From the NCBI GenBank assembly GCA_017621815.1, contig JAGASK010000052.1, positions 1 through 64,000 of the forward strand: DNA of 64,000 nucleotides, given 5' to 3'. Below, one piece after another: positions 43,783-53,746 of this stretch (its first letter is position 1; each line of letters opens with the position of its first letter). A model generated the notes under the pieces. That model ran no database searches, had not been told where the DNA came from, and worked only from the letters and a program-made list of their open reading frames with translations. The position numbers and the translations under genes were made by a program. The DNA is from Lachnospiraceae bacterium. Lineage in GTDB: Bacteria; Bacillota; Clostridia; Lachnospirales; Lachnospiraceae.

Positions 43783-44514
43783 CTATAAATTCATAAATTT
43801 ATCATATTCATTCAATACAGCTTCCGTTTCCCCAAGCTGTATTAATTTCCCGTCATTTATCCACAAAACCCTGTTGCAGAATTGCTTCAGCGTATCCGTT
43901 GCATGAGAAACAATCAAGACCGTTCTTTGTGCCCCGGTCATTAAATCTGTCATTTTTTTGTAACTCTTTTTACGAAAATGTTCATCTCCTACACTCAGCA
44001 CTTCATCTACAAGCATAATATCAGTATCCAATATTGCTGTTACTGCAAAAGAAAGTTTGGAATACATACCGCTTGAGTAGGTTCTTACAGGACGGTCGAT
44101 AAAATCCCCTAATTCAGAAAATTCAATAATCTCTTCTTCCCGTTCCCTGATATAATCCGGCTTACAGCCAAGCAGCATTCCCGATTTCATAATATTTTCA
44201 CGACCGGTATTATTAGGATTGAACCCGATTCCGATTGCCATCAGGGAAACACGATTTCCTTTTTTATCAATAATACCTTCATCCGGCTGAAAAATACCTG
44301 CAATCGAACGAAGCAGCGTGGATTTTCCGCTGCCGTTCCTTCCTATAATCCCCAGTATTTCTCCCTTATCCACAGTAAAGGATACATCATCCACTGCCCG
44401 GATAATATCTGCCTTCTTCACATCCTTATTTAAAAACATCTGATGAAGAGACATATGCATAAGGTTCTTGTAATCAATACTCACATGTTGTACATCTAAT
44501 GCAATTTTACTCAT
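43783..44514 (-). CDS. Polysaccharide ABC exporter ATPase (Wzt/TagH-like)
   Basis: 243 residues, a complete nucleotide-binding domain: Walker A GIIGRNGSGKSTLLRSIAG, signature YSSGMYSKLSFAV, Walker B DIMLVDEVLSVGD, and switch His in LIVSHATDTL. The N-terminal NKDVKKADIIRAVDDVSF is typical of the Wzt/TagH/RfbE group. It lacks the C-terminal carbohydrate-binding domain found in some Wzt proteins. Its ATG directly abuts the permease stop codon (no gap), so the two are translationally coupled. It powers export of a lipid-linked polymer. Confidence 0.95.
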   Translation of the reverse strand: MSKIALDVQHVSIDYKNLMHMSLHQMFLNKDVKKADIIRAVDDVSFTVDKGEILGIIGRNGSGKSTLLRSIAGIFQPDEGIIDKKGNRVSLMAIGIGFNPNNTGRENIMKSGMLLGCKPDYIREREEEIIEFSELGDFIDRPVRTYSSGMYSKLSFAVTAILDTDIMLVDEVLSVGDEHFRKKSYKKMTDLMTGAQRTVLIVSHATDTLKQFCNRVLWINDGKLIQLGETEAVLNEYDKFMNL

Positions 44515-45843
44515 TTAAACCACCTTTACATATCCATTTTCATTTTTGTAAACCGTATGAACGCCGACACAGCATAATATAACTGAAATCAGGAACCAAA
44601 TAATCAACTGAGGGATATTCGTTATCTTATTGTAAAGCAGGGCATTTCTCATGGAATCAATCAAAATCGCCACCGGATTGCAGTACATCATAATTTCATT
44701 AAAGGGCGAGGATAATGTTGTGCTCATATTGTAAAATACGCCCGACAGATACATTACCATATTCATCAATATAGTTACTGCATATGATAAGTCATCCACA
44801 AAAACTCCAAAATGCAGCAATATCATTCCGCATCCGAATGACAGCAATATCAATATGATATAAACCGGAATGAATAACAATATATTCAGGCTGACATGCA
44901 CCCTGAAAATTACCATCATTACAGCCAAAACAATCATGGAAAACAACAGCTTATAAAAATTCAAAAACATATTTGATAAAAGAATTACAAATTTGGGAAT
45001 ATAAACCTTTGTTACAATATCACGGTTCGACCGTACAAGCTTGACGCTGTAATTAACATTTTTATTAAAGAAAGTCCACATCAGCAAAGCAGAATAAATA
45101 AACAGCGCATAATTTTCAATACTTCTTCCCAAAACCTGCCCAAAAACAATTACATATACCAACATATTGAAAAAAGGCTCCAGAAGCCACCAAAGCCTGT
45201 TCAAATAAGAATTGGCTACCTCTGCTTTCAAATTCGTTTTTGCCGAATAAACAATATAGTATGCATAATTGACAATATCTTTAAAAAATCTTTTCCCTTC
45301 TTCTACCACGCCCTGCCTGTACTTATAGTTTTCCTTCTTTTCAGCTATCACTTTGCCAATCATCAAAACGACCGCCAGAATGACCACCCACACTTCTTCA
45401 AGAAGCAGTCTCTCCTGGAGCATGGATTCAGAGAAGTCTTTGATATTTTCTGCAAATTCCTGATTGCACATAATTCTCAGCTTTTCACCAGTACTTTGAA
45501 TCAACAGACTGTCATCCAGATATTTTATACTGCTGTTTTCATCATCAGCTATAAAATTCCTGAACTGTCCATAAGTCCAACTCTTTACCAGTATCAAATC
45601 ACGACTGTATACCTCTACCTCTTTCAAATCCAACTCATTAAAGGGAAATTCAAAATAAAAGCTGTCCTCATGAGCAATATCATAATTGCTCAAACCAAAA
45701 GCAGTCTTTTCCCCTTCTGCATCCACAAAAGAAATTTTCAGGTTACGGTTGTCAAACTGAAACAGCATAATGAATGCGCTTCCTGCCAAAAACAGAATTA
45801 AAACAAGCATTTTTATATAAAAATATAAATTTCTCTTTTTCAT
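44515..45843 (-). CDS. Polysaccharide ABC exporter permease with extra N-terminal domain
   Basis: 442 residues. The last 250 or so form the ABC-2 permease: LRWWLLEPFFNMLVYVIVFG-like segment (NRLWWLLEPFFNMLVYVIVF), six helices and a short tail, as in Wzm/TagG. Ahead of this is a non-standard part: one helix (about 9-28), an external domain of about 115 residues (IAHEDSFYFEFPFNELDLKE), and a second helix (about 150-168), with the usual amphipathic start near residue 190. The permease is therefore about 185 residues longer than the family norm. The extra domain may bind the exported glycan. Confidence 0.92.
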   Translation of the reverse strand: MKKRNLYFYIKMLVLILFLAGSAFIMLFQFDNRNLKISFVDAEGEKTAFGLSNYDIAHEDSFYFEFPFNELDLKEVEVYSRDLILVKSWTYGQFRNFIADDENSSIKYLDDSLLIQSTGEKLRIMCNQEFAENIKDFSESMLQERLLLEEVWVVILAVVLMIGKVIAEKKENYKYRQGVVEEGKRFFKDIVNYAYYIVYSAKTNLKAEVANSYLNRLWWLLEPFFNMLVYVIVFGQVLGRSIENYALFIYSALLMWTFFNKNVNYSVKLVRSNRDIVTKVYIPKFVILLSNMFLNFYKLLFSMIVLAVMMVIFRVHVSLNILLFIPVYIILILLSFGCGMILLHFGVFVDDLSYAVTILMNMVMYLSGVFYNMSTTLSSPFNEIMMYCNPVAILIDSMRNALLYNKITNIPQLIIWFLISVILCCVGVHTVYKNENGYVKVV

Positions 45844-45909
45844 CCTATCTACTCTTTCTATTTATAATTTTTCAAAGCATCCTAAGTGTATCTTTTTTTA
45901 CATACATTG

Positions 45910-48222
45910 TCAATGTTCTGTCTTTACGCCATAATGCGCAAGGCAGCCCGGAAAGCAATTTTCCAAAAACTGATACCATTTCCGCCTGTATTCCTCAAAT
46001 TCCTTTTCAGGCAGCCATTTTTTTACACGGCTGTTCAGAGAACCGTTCATATGACGGAAGGCAATATCCATCAGTAAATCCTCATATGTATCCCGCAAGT
46101 TTAATCTTTCGCACTCTTTAAGCAAAAAACTAACTGCCTCAGGATAATACATAATATTTTTTATATTATCCATCACACTGTTTCCGGTATTTATTTGATA
46201 ATGATACAGCGGCTTTGACACTCCCACGATTCCTTCTGCCTTCAGCAGAAGCAGAGGATATACTGCCAAATCCTCCAAAGGGATGCCCGGCATTTTTATC
46301 TGATTATCTTCAAACAATTCTCTTTTAAAAAGATTACACCACATATTAGGGGTGCGGTATACCTCAACGCTGTAGGGATTAATTGTTTCCCCTATCCCTG
46401 CCTCAAAAACTTTATCATTTTTTATATCATGATACCAGAAATTGCATTTACAGACATCAGCATTATTTTTTAAAGCTGTCTTCAGCATATCTTCCACATA
46501 AGCCGATTCCACCCAGTCATCCGAATCCACAAAAGTCAAATATCTTCCTTCTGCCAGGGAAATTCCCTTATTTCTGGCCTGTCCCATTCCCGCATTGTCC
46601 TGGGAAACCAGGCGGAATCTTCTTTCAACACGCATCCACTCCTGAATGTGTTCTTCCGTCCTGTCTGTAGAGCCGTCATTAATAATAATGCATTCCCACT
46701 TTGGATAGGTCTGCGCCGATATGCTGCTAAGACACCTGTCAATATATTTTTCCGCATTATATGCCGGAATAATAATACTGACCAAAGGCATATTTACATA
46801 CCAGTCAAACAGAAAATATTTATCATACAGCTCCCGATATAAAAAATAATTTTCTGGAAACGCCAATATTTCTTTCTTCTCCTCCCGGCTTTTTTGATAT
46901 AATACAGGATAATCCGTCCTTAAGGATAAATCACAAAGAACCTCCTGCTCCAATTCTCTTTCATAATATTCTTCATCCAGTATCCTGTAATATTCCCTGT
47001 TTTTCACAACATAATCAACAATACTGTCTTCGAAAACACCAAACCCGCGCAGCATGTTTCTTACCTCTTTGCATGCCTTCTGCGCACAATTAATAATTAA
47101 ATAATTTTGTTTTAAAAAGGCTAACCACTCTGAAGGCTCAACGCAAACAACATTCTCATATACTTGTCCTATTTTTTTTGGTTCCTTGTCAAAAAAGAAT
47201 TTAATATTTTTAATCCCTACTTTTATTAGTTTACATAACAAGTTTCTCGAGGTCCATGTATAACCATAAAGAAAAACCACATCATACTTTTTACATTTTT
47301 CTCCTATCTTCAACCAATCAGATTCTCTCACCGGCTCAGACAACTCCCGCCGTTTCTCCTCCGCCCATTGAACCACAGGCATTTCCCATGCATACTGCCA
47401 CCATAAGCTCGCCTTTTTGCTGTATCTGCTTTTCCAAGGCTTTTCCACTCCGCCTGCATAATGAACAATTTTAATATGATTTTCCCTTATATCAGCTAAT
47501 TCTTCCAGAGTAAATATTCCGCAGCTATACAGCTCCGTTTTCCCGAGGAATCCGCTGAAAGCATTATATTTCAACGGAAGTTCCAAAACTTTTCTTCTGC
47601 ATGTTACATTTAATATATCCTGGTCTTCCAAGGAATAATTACAATCGATTGCTTTCAGAAATTGTGCGGTCATATTATCATCACGTATTTTTTTCAGATT
47701 AAACACCAATACGCCGGCATTGAAATATGTTTCCATATTTTCAAATCCCAGCTCCTTTTTATGCCTGATATAATATTCACCACGCCCGCACTGCATCCCA
47801 ACATCTTTTACAGCTGCGAGATAATTTCCTTCTAAATTCAGTTGATACAGTTCCGCAATATCGCACTGCACTATTAAATCGCCGTCTAAATAAAGACACT
47901 TATCCCATGCCGGAAATAACTCGCCTATAATAAGACGGTAATAAGTTTCTATAGTCACATGTTGATTTGTCAATGTGACTTTTTCAAAAGGCCGGCCGTC
48001 AATAATAATGTATTGATATGAGAAATTAGAATAGGATTCCCTAATTTTATCAAACAGCCCACTATCCATACCTTCTAATTCTTTTTTTACCAGAAAATAA
48101 AAACAATACCTTGTATTCTTATTTCCGTTTTTCAGGATAGACCATATGGTAACAGTGGAGGGAAACAAGTAATTATAGTCTGTTGCCATAACTATGGGGA
48201 TTTCGTTTGTATAATTATTCAT
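45910..48222 (-). CDS. GT8 / Rossmann module / GT2 fusion
   Basis: 770 residues, paralogous to the 40758-43763 product but without its C-terminal domain. GT8 (1-270): IPIVMATDYNYLFPSTVTIW, KCLYLDGDLIVQCDIAELY. Rossmann-like module (about 310-410): DVVFLYGYTWTSRNLLCKL, FFFDKEPKKIGQVYEN. GT2 (about 480-720): VSIIIPAYNAEKYIDRCLSS, NDGSTDRT, FVDSDDWVESAYV. The paired genes flank the ABC exporter, suggesting duplication around it. AGGTGA lies 6 bases before the ATG. Both transferase domains look intact; it may add two sugars in sequence. Confidence 0.88.
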   Translation of the reverse strand: MNNYTNEIPIVMATDYNYLFPSTVTIWSILKNGNKNTRYCFYFLVKKELEGMDSGLFDKIRESYSNFSYQYIIIDGRPFEKVTLTNQHVTIETYYRLIIGELFPAWDKCLYLDGDLIVQCDIAELYQLNLEGNYLAAVKDVGMQCGRGEYYIRHKKELGFENMETYFNAGVLVFNLKKIRDDNMTAQFLKAIDCNYSLEDQDILNVTCRRKVLELPLKYNAFSGFLGKTELYSCGIFTLEELADIRENHIKIVHYAGGVEKPWKSRYSKKASLWWQYAWEMPVVQWAEEKRRELSEPVRESDWLKIGEKCKKYDVVFLYGYTWTSRNLLCKLIKVGIKNIKFFFDKEPKKIGQVYENVVCVEPSEWLAFLKQNYLIINCAQKACKEVRNMLRGFGVFEDSIVDYVVKNREYYRILDEEYYERELEQEVLCDLSLRTDYPVLYQKSREEKKEILAFPENYFLYRELYDKYFLFDWYVNMPLVSIIIPAYNAEKYIDRCLSSISAQTYPKWECIIINDGSTDRTEEHIQEWMRVERRFRLVSQDNAGMGQARNKGISLAEGRYLTFVDSDDWVESAYVEDMLKTALKNNADVCKCNFWYHDIKNDKVFEAGIGETINPYSVEVYRTPNMWCNLFKRELFEDNQIKMPGIPLEDLAVYPLLLLKAEGIVGVSKPLYHYQINTGNSVMDNIKNIMYYPEAVSFLLKECERLNLRDTYEDLLMDIAFRHMNGSLNSRVKKWLPEKEFEEYRRKWYQFLENCFPGCLAHYGVKTEH

Positions 48223-48253
48223 TATTTCACCTATATAGCCTGAACGAATTAAA

Positions 48254-50659
48254 TTATAAATTAATCTTTCTGGGTTTTTCCCAGAATATTTTATCTTTTG
48301 TTATTCCCAGTTCCATCAGTTCTTTTTCAATCTGCTCTGCCATACTCTCATTGGCTACCCCTATAATTATCATGTCATAATCAAGTTCTTTAATTTTTTC
48401 AGGAAAAATCTGCCCCTTACCAACTATTGCTGACTTATCGGCCCATGCTATTAGTTCCAGCTCTTCTGACTGAATAATCTGCCGATAGAATAACTGCCCG
48501 ACTTTTCCCGCTCCGTATAAAATAATTTTAGGGTTGTCTTTCAGCTTTTCCACAGGAAGAACCCATATGGAAGGTATATTTTTCCCCTTTAATGTTTTTA
48601 TTTCATTTTCCAGTTTAACAATATTTTCTCTTTGTACTTTTACTTCTGAAGCCAATCCGGTATTGATTTCCTTCAATGCCTGAATTTGCTTATCTCTTTG
48701 AATGATACTCTGTTTTAAATGCTGTGCTTCTTCTAATGAGTACGGAATATGAAATAATTTCTGTCCCGCATGGTTCATAACGTTTAACATATAATATCCC
48801 AACTGCTTTAATAGAACTTCACTGTATTCTGAATCCGAAAAAATACGATACAAATATTCATGTAAATAATACATATTATCAAGCAGATCTTTATTTACAG
48901 ATTTTGATACAGAATTCTGTACAGCACGGTAATGATAAAAATATTTTTTTATAATATAAATACAATTTGCCTTTAAGCATGCCGGAAATACACTTGCTGC
49001 ATCTTCGCCATAAAAAATCCTTTCATCCAATTCTAATATCTTTTCTCCTATGATATCTCTTTTAAAAAGTTTACCCCATAAAGTAGGCCAAATCCCCCAA
49101 TGTTCCAGTATATTGCGGTAGAACATGTTAGGCAGAACTTTTTTCTTCAAATCCTCTCCCCGGAAAACGCCCTCCTCCAGTTTTCCTCCCTGGGGATAAT
49201 CCTGCTGGTTAACATCAGTAATAAAAGTATCGGTAACAATATCTGCTTCATTGTTTTCTGCAATATCTACCATGTAACTTATCATATCAGGCTTTATATA
49301 ATCGTCCGCATCAATAAACATGACATATTTTCCGGTCGCATTTTGAACTCCCAATTTACGCGCACTTGTACTTCCGCCATTAAACTTATAAAAATACTTA
49401 ACCCTCTTATCTATCTTTCTGAATCTTTTGCAAACATCTGCAGAACCATCCGTTGAACCATCATCTATTAATAAAATTTCCAGATTGGGGAAAGTCTGCT
49501 CTAATATACTGTCCAGGCATTCCTCCAAATAAGATTCCGCATTATAGATCGGCACTACTACAGAGACCCATATTTCTCTGTACTGCTGCATTTCCACATG
49601 TTTTTCCAAATAGTGAAATAAATGTCTCTGCCTGCTTATATTTTGAAGAAGATGCATATTAATTCCAAGCTCTGCTTCTTTTGATAAAACATAATCTGTC
49701 AATTCAAGAATATTATGAAAAACCAAGCCTTTTGTTACTCTCTCCACTGCATCTTTGTTTTGTTCAATAAATGAAAATAAATCCTCTAACTTTCCCACAA
49801 GCTGAGGATAATCAATCATTTCAGTCCGTTCCCAGACATTTCTTATTTTACGAATATTAGATGCCAGATATATGGAAACACATTCTGTGTTATCTTGCTG
49901 TGTACAAAATGTAAATAAATTTGTCCATATTTTTTTTACAGATGTAATTTGACTTAATAAGTGTGTCATACTGCAGGGACTTGTTATAATGGAACCTGTG
50001 CGATATCTTCTTACATATAATTGTTCTGGTAAATAAACCAGCCTTTGCGCAAGCAAGTGTATCTTTAGACCATGTTCATTATCTTCGTAATACACCCCTT
50101 TTTCAAAGGAAATTTTATGTTCATCTAAAAAATCCTTTCGGCAAAACAGAAGGTAGGCATTATTAAATACACCTCCCTGCTTATAAAAAGTATTCCAAAA
50201 CTCCTTACCGTTCCATACCTTTTCACTATCAATCCCAATCTTATTACGTGTATAATTATTCATTACAGAAGTATCAAATGTTTCTTCACAAAAAGATACA
50301 GCGTCACACGTAACCACATCCGCTGCCTTTTTTTCCGCAAAATTAAATAAATGCTCCAATGCTTCAGGACGCAGAACATCATCAGAATCCAAATATTGAA
50401 TATATCTGCCTTTTGCAGCATAAAGACCTGTGTTCCTGGCTCCCCCCAAATTTTGATTTTCCTGATGAATTACAGAAATATTCCCATAAAGGGCAGCATA
50501 TGCATCAGCTATTCTTCCGCTGTCATCCGAAGAGCCGTCATCAACCACAATGATTTCTATTTCCTTCAAAGTCTGATCCAAAGCGCTTTCAATGCTTTCT
50601 GCTAAATACTGTTCTGTATTATACACCGGAATAATAACACTTACTTTCACATTAGACAT
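48254..50659 (-). CDS. Tandem GT2-GT2 glycosyltransferase with C-terminal Rossmann module
   Basis: 801 residues. First GT2: VSVIIPVYNTEQYLAESIES, VDDGSSDDSGRI, YLDSDDVLRPEAL (1-330). Second GT2: VSVVVPIYNAESYLEECLDS, DDGSTDGS, FIDADDYIKPDM (about 365-600). A coiled-coil-like stretch (about 640-700, QRENIVKLENEIKTLKG) leads to the C-terminal Rossmann-like module IILYGAGKVGQLFYRQII ... YDMIIIGVANESMAEQI. The first GT2 is related to that of the 51799-53727 product (same YEDNE-HGLKIHLLAQRL-type segment). Product sugars are unknown. Confidence 0.88.
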   Translation of the reverse strand: MSNVKVSVIIPVYNTEQYLAESIESALDQTLKEIEIIVVDDGSSDDSGRIADAYAALYGNISVIHQENQNLGGARNTGLYAAKGRYIQYLDSDDVLRPEALEHLFNFAEKKAADVVTCDAVSFCEETFDTSVMNNYTRNKIGIDSEKVWNGKEFWNTFYKQGGVFNNAYLLFCRKDFLDEHKISFEKGVYYEDNEHGLKIHLLAQRLVYLPEQLYVRRYRTGSIITSPCSMTHLLSQITSVKKIWTNLFTFCTQQDNTECVSIYLASNIRKIRNVWERTEMIDYPQLVGKLEDLFSFIEQNKDAVERVTKGLVFHNILELTDYVLSKEAELGINMHLLQNISRQRHLFHYLEKHVEMQQYREIWVSVVVPIYNAESYLEECLDSILEQTFPNLEILLIDDGSTDGSADVCKRFRKIDKRVKYFYKFNGGSTSARKLGVQNATGKYVMFIDADDYIKPDMISYMVDIAENNEADIVTDTFITDVNQQDYPQGGKLEEGVFRGEDLKKKVLPNMFYRNILEHWGIWPTLWGKLFKRDIIGEKILELDERIFYGEDAASVFPACLKANCIYIIKKYFYHYRAVQNSVSKSVNKDLLDNMYYLHEYLYRIFSDSEYSEVLLKQLGYYMLNVMNHAGQKLFHIPYSLEEAQHLKQSIIQRDKQIQALKEINTGLASEVKVQRENIVKLENEIKTLKGKNIPSIWVLPVEKLKDNPKIILYGAGKVGQLFYRQIIQSEELELIAWADKSAIVGKGQIFPEKIKELDYDMIIIGVANESMAEQIEKELMELGITKDKIFWEKPRKINL

Positions 50660-50669
50660 ATTTTATCCT

Positions 50670-51797
50670 CTATTCTGTAAAGTTTATATTCATTTTTTCT
50701 CCTTGCGCAATAATATATGCATCCAGATCCAAAATTTTAATGTAATCTTCCCTGTTCCTATAGCCCATTTTTTCCACCTGCATGCAAATTTCTTCACAAT
50801 ATTTTGTAGATGCAATTATTATTTTTTCACGGTTATCTTCCAATACGGATGGTCTGCATACAGGAATTCCTTCAAACGAAATTCCCCACTTCTCTGAATT
50901 ATTATCAACAAACATTTTAACAGGAATTCCCCATCCCCTCAATCGCTTCAAACATTCAGCGCCTTTCACACCCGTTCCAAAAACAGTAATTCCTACCGCA
51001 TTCATCAAATAATTCATTAGAATGTTATGTACCTTGTCTTTTTGTTCTTTTTCCTTTTCCAATTGAATCTTATTATTTTCACTCTGTATTCTCTTATCAT
51101 ATCGATCATGAATTATCTGCTTATACTCATCTTTATGATATTTATTTACATACTTAAGAGCAATTTCTTTTGTTTCCGACAAGCTGAGAATAATTTGCTT
51201 CGTACTGGATCCTCCCGAACGGAAAAATGCTAAATCATATTCCAGATAGCCAAACTTTACACCTGAACTATACAATCTTAACATTAACTCATAATCCGCT
51301 GCCATCCGGTAAGTTTCATCAAAAACACCATGCTTTTTATATATTTCCTTTTTTATAAATACTGTTGGATGAGGTGTAACCATTAAATACCACATTGCTT
51401 CCAATGGATACTTCATGTTTCTGACCTGTTTTCCGTCTTCATAAACATAGATGCAATCCCCATACAGGACTTCTGCGCTGCTCGCTCCAAAAAAATTTAC
51501 AGTTCTTTCTACTGCTTCAGGACTATACCAGTCATCGCTGTTGATTATACCTATAATATCACCGGAAGCAGCATTAATTCCTTTATTCATAGCATTATAA
51601 ATCCCTTTGTCCGGTTCACTTACAACATATGTTATCTTATCCCGATATTTTTTTATTATATCCAACGTTGCATCCGTTGAGCCTCCATCAATGATAATAT
51701 ATTCTATATTCTCATATGTTTGCCCAATAACACTTTGAATTGTCTGTTCAATAGTTTTTTCACTATTAAAAGAAACTGTTATTATACTGACATTCAT
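50670..51797 (-). CDS. Family 2 glycosyltransferase with C-terminal Rossmann module
   Basis: 375 residues. A GT2 domain of the WcaA type (VSIITVSFNSEKTIEQTIQS, IDGGSTDATLDII, GIINSDDWYSPEA) reaches about residue 230. A charged linker follows (SENNKIQLEKEKEQKDK), then a Rossmann-like module, ITVFGTGVKGAECLKRLRGW, FVDNNSEKWG, KIIIASTKYCEEI. It is closely similar in layout and sequence to the 57543-58646 product. GAGG lies about 8 bases before the ATG. Confidence 0.88.
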   Translation of the reverse strand: MNVSIITVSFNSEKTIEQTIQSVIGQTYENIEYIIIDGGSTDATLDIIKKYRDKITYVVSEPDKGIYNAMNKGINAASGDIIGIINSDDWYSPEAVERTVNFFGASSAEVLYGDCIYVYEDGKQVRNMKYPLEAMWYLMVTPHPTVFIKKEIYKKHGVFDETYRMAADYELMLRLYSSGVKFGYLEYDLAFFRSGGSSTKQIILSLSETKEIALKYVNKYHKDEYKQIIHDRYDKRIQSENNKIQLEKEKEQKDKVHNILMNYLMNAVGITVFGTGVKGAECLKRLRGWGIPVKMFVDNNSEKWGISFEGIPVCRPSVLEDNREKIIIASTKYCEEICMQVEKMGYRNREDYIKILDLDAYIIAQGEKMNINFTE

Positions 51798-51798
51798 C

Positions 51799-53727
51799 TT
51801 ATGACCTCATTTGCCCCCAACTATTCATTAATTCCTCATACGTTAAAACATTATATTTTTCACCATATAACTTCCTTACAATATGAAGCATTTCCGAAAT
51901 ATATTTTGTAGTTGCCACAATAATTAAACCAACATTTTCGCTTCCGATTGCCTCTATGGGAAATACTTTACATTCATCATAAATGCTTTCAGCAACAGAA
52001 GTTTGTGCATAAAAAACATGTTCCCTGAAATTTTCCCCCAACAGATTTTTTATACTGTCTGATACTCGTTTTCCTATCTTCCCGGTTCCATAAATACATA
52101 TTTTTTGTTTCTCATTAATTCCGATCATCTCTAAGACCCGGCTCAGCTTTCTCTTTGCTATCTCATCAGATATATGTACTGTCTTTTCGATCTCTGTCCT
52201 GTCTTCCCCTTCCATAAATTCCTTTAATCTTTCATCTTGCAAAACAGCATTAAAAAAATCAATTACTGGCTTCATTACTCTTATATCATAATTTCCCACT
52301 AAAATATCCTCATTCTGCCATATAAAATCATTAAATGACAGAAGCTCTTTTACAAACCATTTTCCATCCAACTCTTTTACCTTTTCTAAAGTATTTAAAA
52401 CTTTATTCAGGCTGGACGAAAAAAAAGTATAAGAAGCATTGCTTTGCTTCACTATATCAGCATAATAAATTATATGCTCCCAAATACACCTTGACGAAAC
52501 CAACCTGCTTACCAGGTGTATTGTCTTCAATTCACCTGTCATAGTAGAATCTGCACGATAACGCCTTAAATAAAATTTTTCTGGCAGGCACATAAAACGT
52601 TTTGCACATAAGTAAATTTTCATTCCAAACTCATTGTCTTCATAAAAAACATTCGGCTGAAATTCAAAATGATTTAACTGTAAAAACTCTCTTCTGCAAA
52701 ACATAAAGCATGGATTTATAAACGCCCCTCCCTTTCTGTAATTCTCATTCCAATACTCGCTCCCCTTCCACACTCTGTTAAAATCAATATTCAGACCACT
52801 TCGGTCATACAAGACCTCCAATCCGTTTGAATCGACTCCTTCTTCATAAAAAGGCTGCGCATCATAGCTGACTGCATCCAGCCGCTTTCTGCTTGCCAAT
52901 GCGTACAGCTTTTCCAATGCATCCAATACCAGATAATCATCAGAATCAATATAGGCTATATATTCGCCTTTTGCCACTGATAATCCATAGTTTCTGGCTG
53001 CTCCCTGCTTTTGATTTTTCTGATGTAATGCGACAACATCAGGATATCTTTCAGCATATTCATCAATTATCCTGCCGCTGTTGTCGCTGGAACCATCATT
53101 AATTAAAATAACTTCAACTTTATCTAATGTCTGATTCAAAAGACTGTCAATACATTCCGGCAAATATTTTTCCGTATTATACACCGGCACAATAACGGAA
53201 ACTTTTTTTTCATATTGTGTTATATTTATTTTTTCTCTTTGTTCTTCCATAACCTCTCCTAAAGAAACAATGGGACACTGGACAAGCCTTTGTATATTAT
53301 CTTTAGCCAACGTACTTACATATTGATCAGCTACGATTACAATATCTGCTTTCTGCATACTTTTCTTATCTATCAGTTCATCCTTCTCATTCAACATACA
53401 GTATTGTCCATTCCGCCTATCAATACGTGCAAATACTCCCTGCTCAGTCCTTTGCATCGATTCATATAAAACCTGCCCCAAATTGCGCATATCATATATA
53501 CAGGGATAATAATATCCATGGTCAATCATATAATTTTCAATAACAATTTCCCTGTCAGCCTGCGGCAGCCACTTAAATACCAAATCCATAATACCTCTGA
53601 GCCGCTTCATATTATCAAGATACATAGCTGTACGTCTGATAAACTCATTACTTACAGAAACCAGCAGTCCAATAACAACAACTAATATTACTATAATAAT
53701 TATCAATACAATCAGTATCGCTTTCAT
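51799..53727 (-). CDS. Membrane-anchored GT2 with C-terminal Rossmann module
   Basis: 642 residues. One N-terminal helix (ILIVLIIIIVILVVVIGLLV) suggests membrane anchoring. Residues about 40-165 form an unidentified domain (FKWLPQADREIVIENYMIDH; DIVIVADQYVSTLAKDNI). GT2 follows (about 175-420: VSVIVPVYNTEKYLPECIDS, NDGSSDNSGRI, YIDSDDYLVLDAL, YEDNEFGMKIYLCAKR). The C-terminus is the Rossmann-like module KICIYGTGKIGKRVSDSI ... VGLIIVATTKYISEML. The gene ends 1 base before the next starts. It is the only GT2 here with an obvious membrane anchor. Confidence 0.85.
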   Translation of the reverse strand: MKAILIVLIIIIVILVVVIGLLVSVSNEFIRRTAMYLDNMKRLRGIMDLVFKWLPQADREIVIENYMIDHGYYYPCIYDMRNLGQVLYESMQRTEQGVFARIDRRNGQYCMLNEKDELIDKKSMQKADIVIVADQYVSTLAKDNIQRLVQCPIVSLGEVMEEQREKINITQYEKKVSVIVPVYNTEKYLPECIDSLLNQTLDKVEVILINDGSSDNSGRIIDEYAERYPDVVALHQKNQKQGAARNYGLSVAKGEYIAYIDSDDYLVLDALEKLYALASRKRLDAVSYDAQPFYEEGVDSNGLEVLYDRSGLNIDFNRVWKGSEYWNENYRKGGAFINPCFMFCRREFLQLNHFEFQPNVFYEDNEFGMKIYLCAKRFMCLPEKFYLRRYRADSTMTGELKTIHLVSRLVSSRCIWEHIIYYADIVKQSNASYTFFSSSLNKVLNTLEKVKELDGKWFVKELLSFNDFIWQNEDILVGNYDIRVMKPVIDFFNAVLQDERLKEFMEGEDRTEIEKTVHISDEIAKRKLSRVLEMIGINEKQKICIYGTGKIGKRVSDSIKNLLGENFREHVFYAQTSVAESIYDECKVFPIEAIGSENVGLIIVATTKYISEMLHIVRKLYGEKYNVLTYEELMNSWGQMRS

Positions 53728-53746
53728 ACCAAATTCTCAGTCTTCC

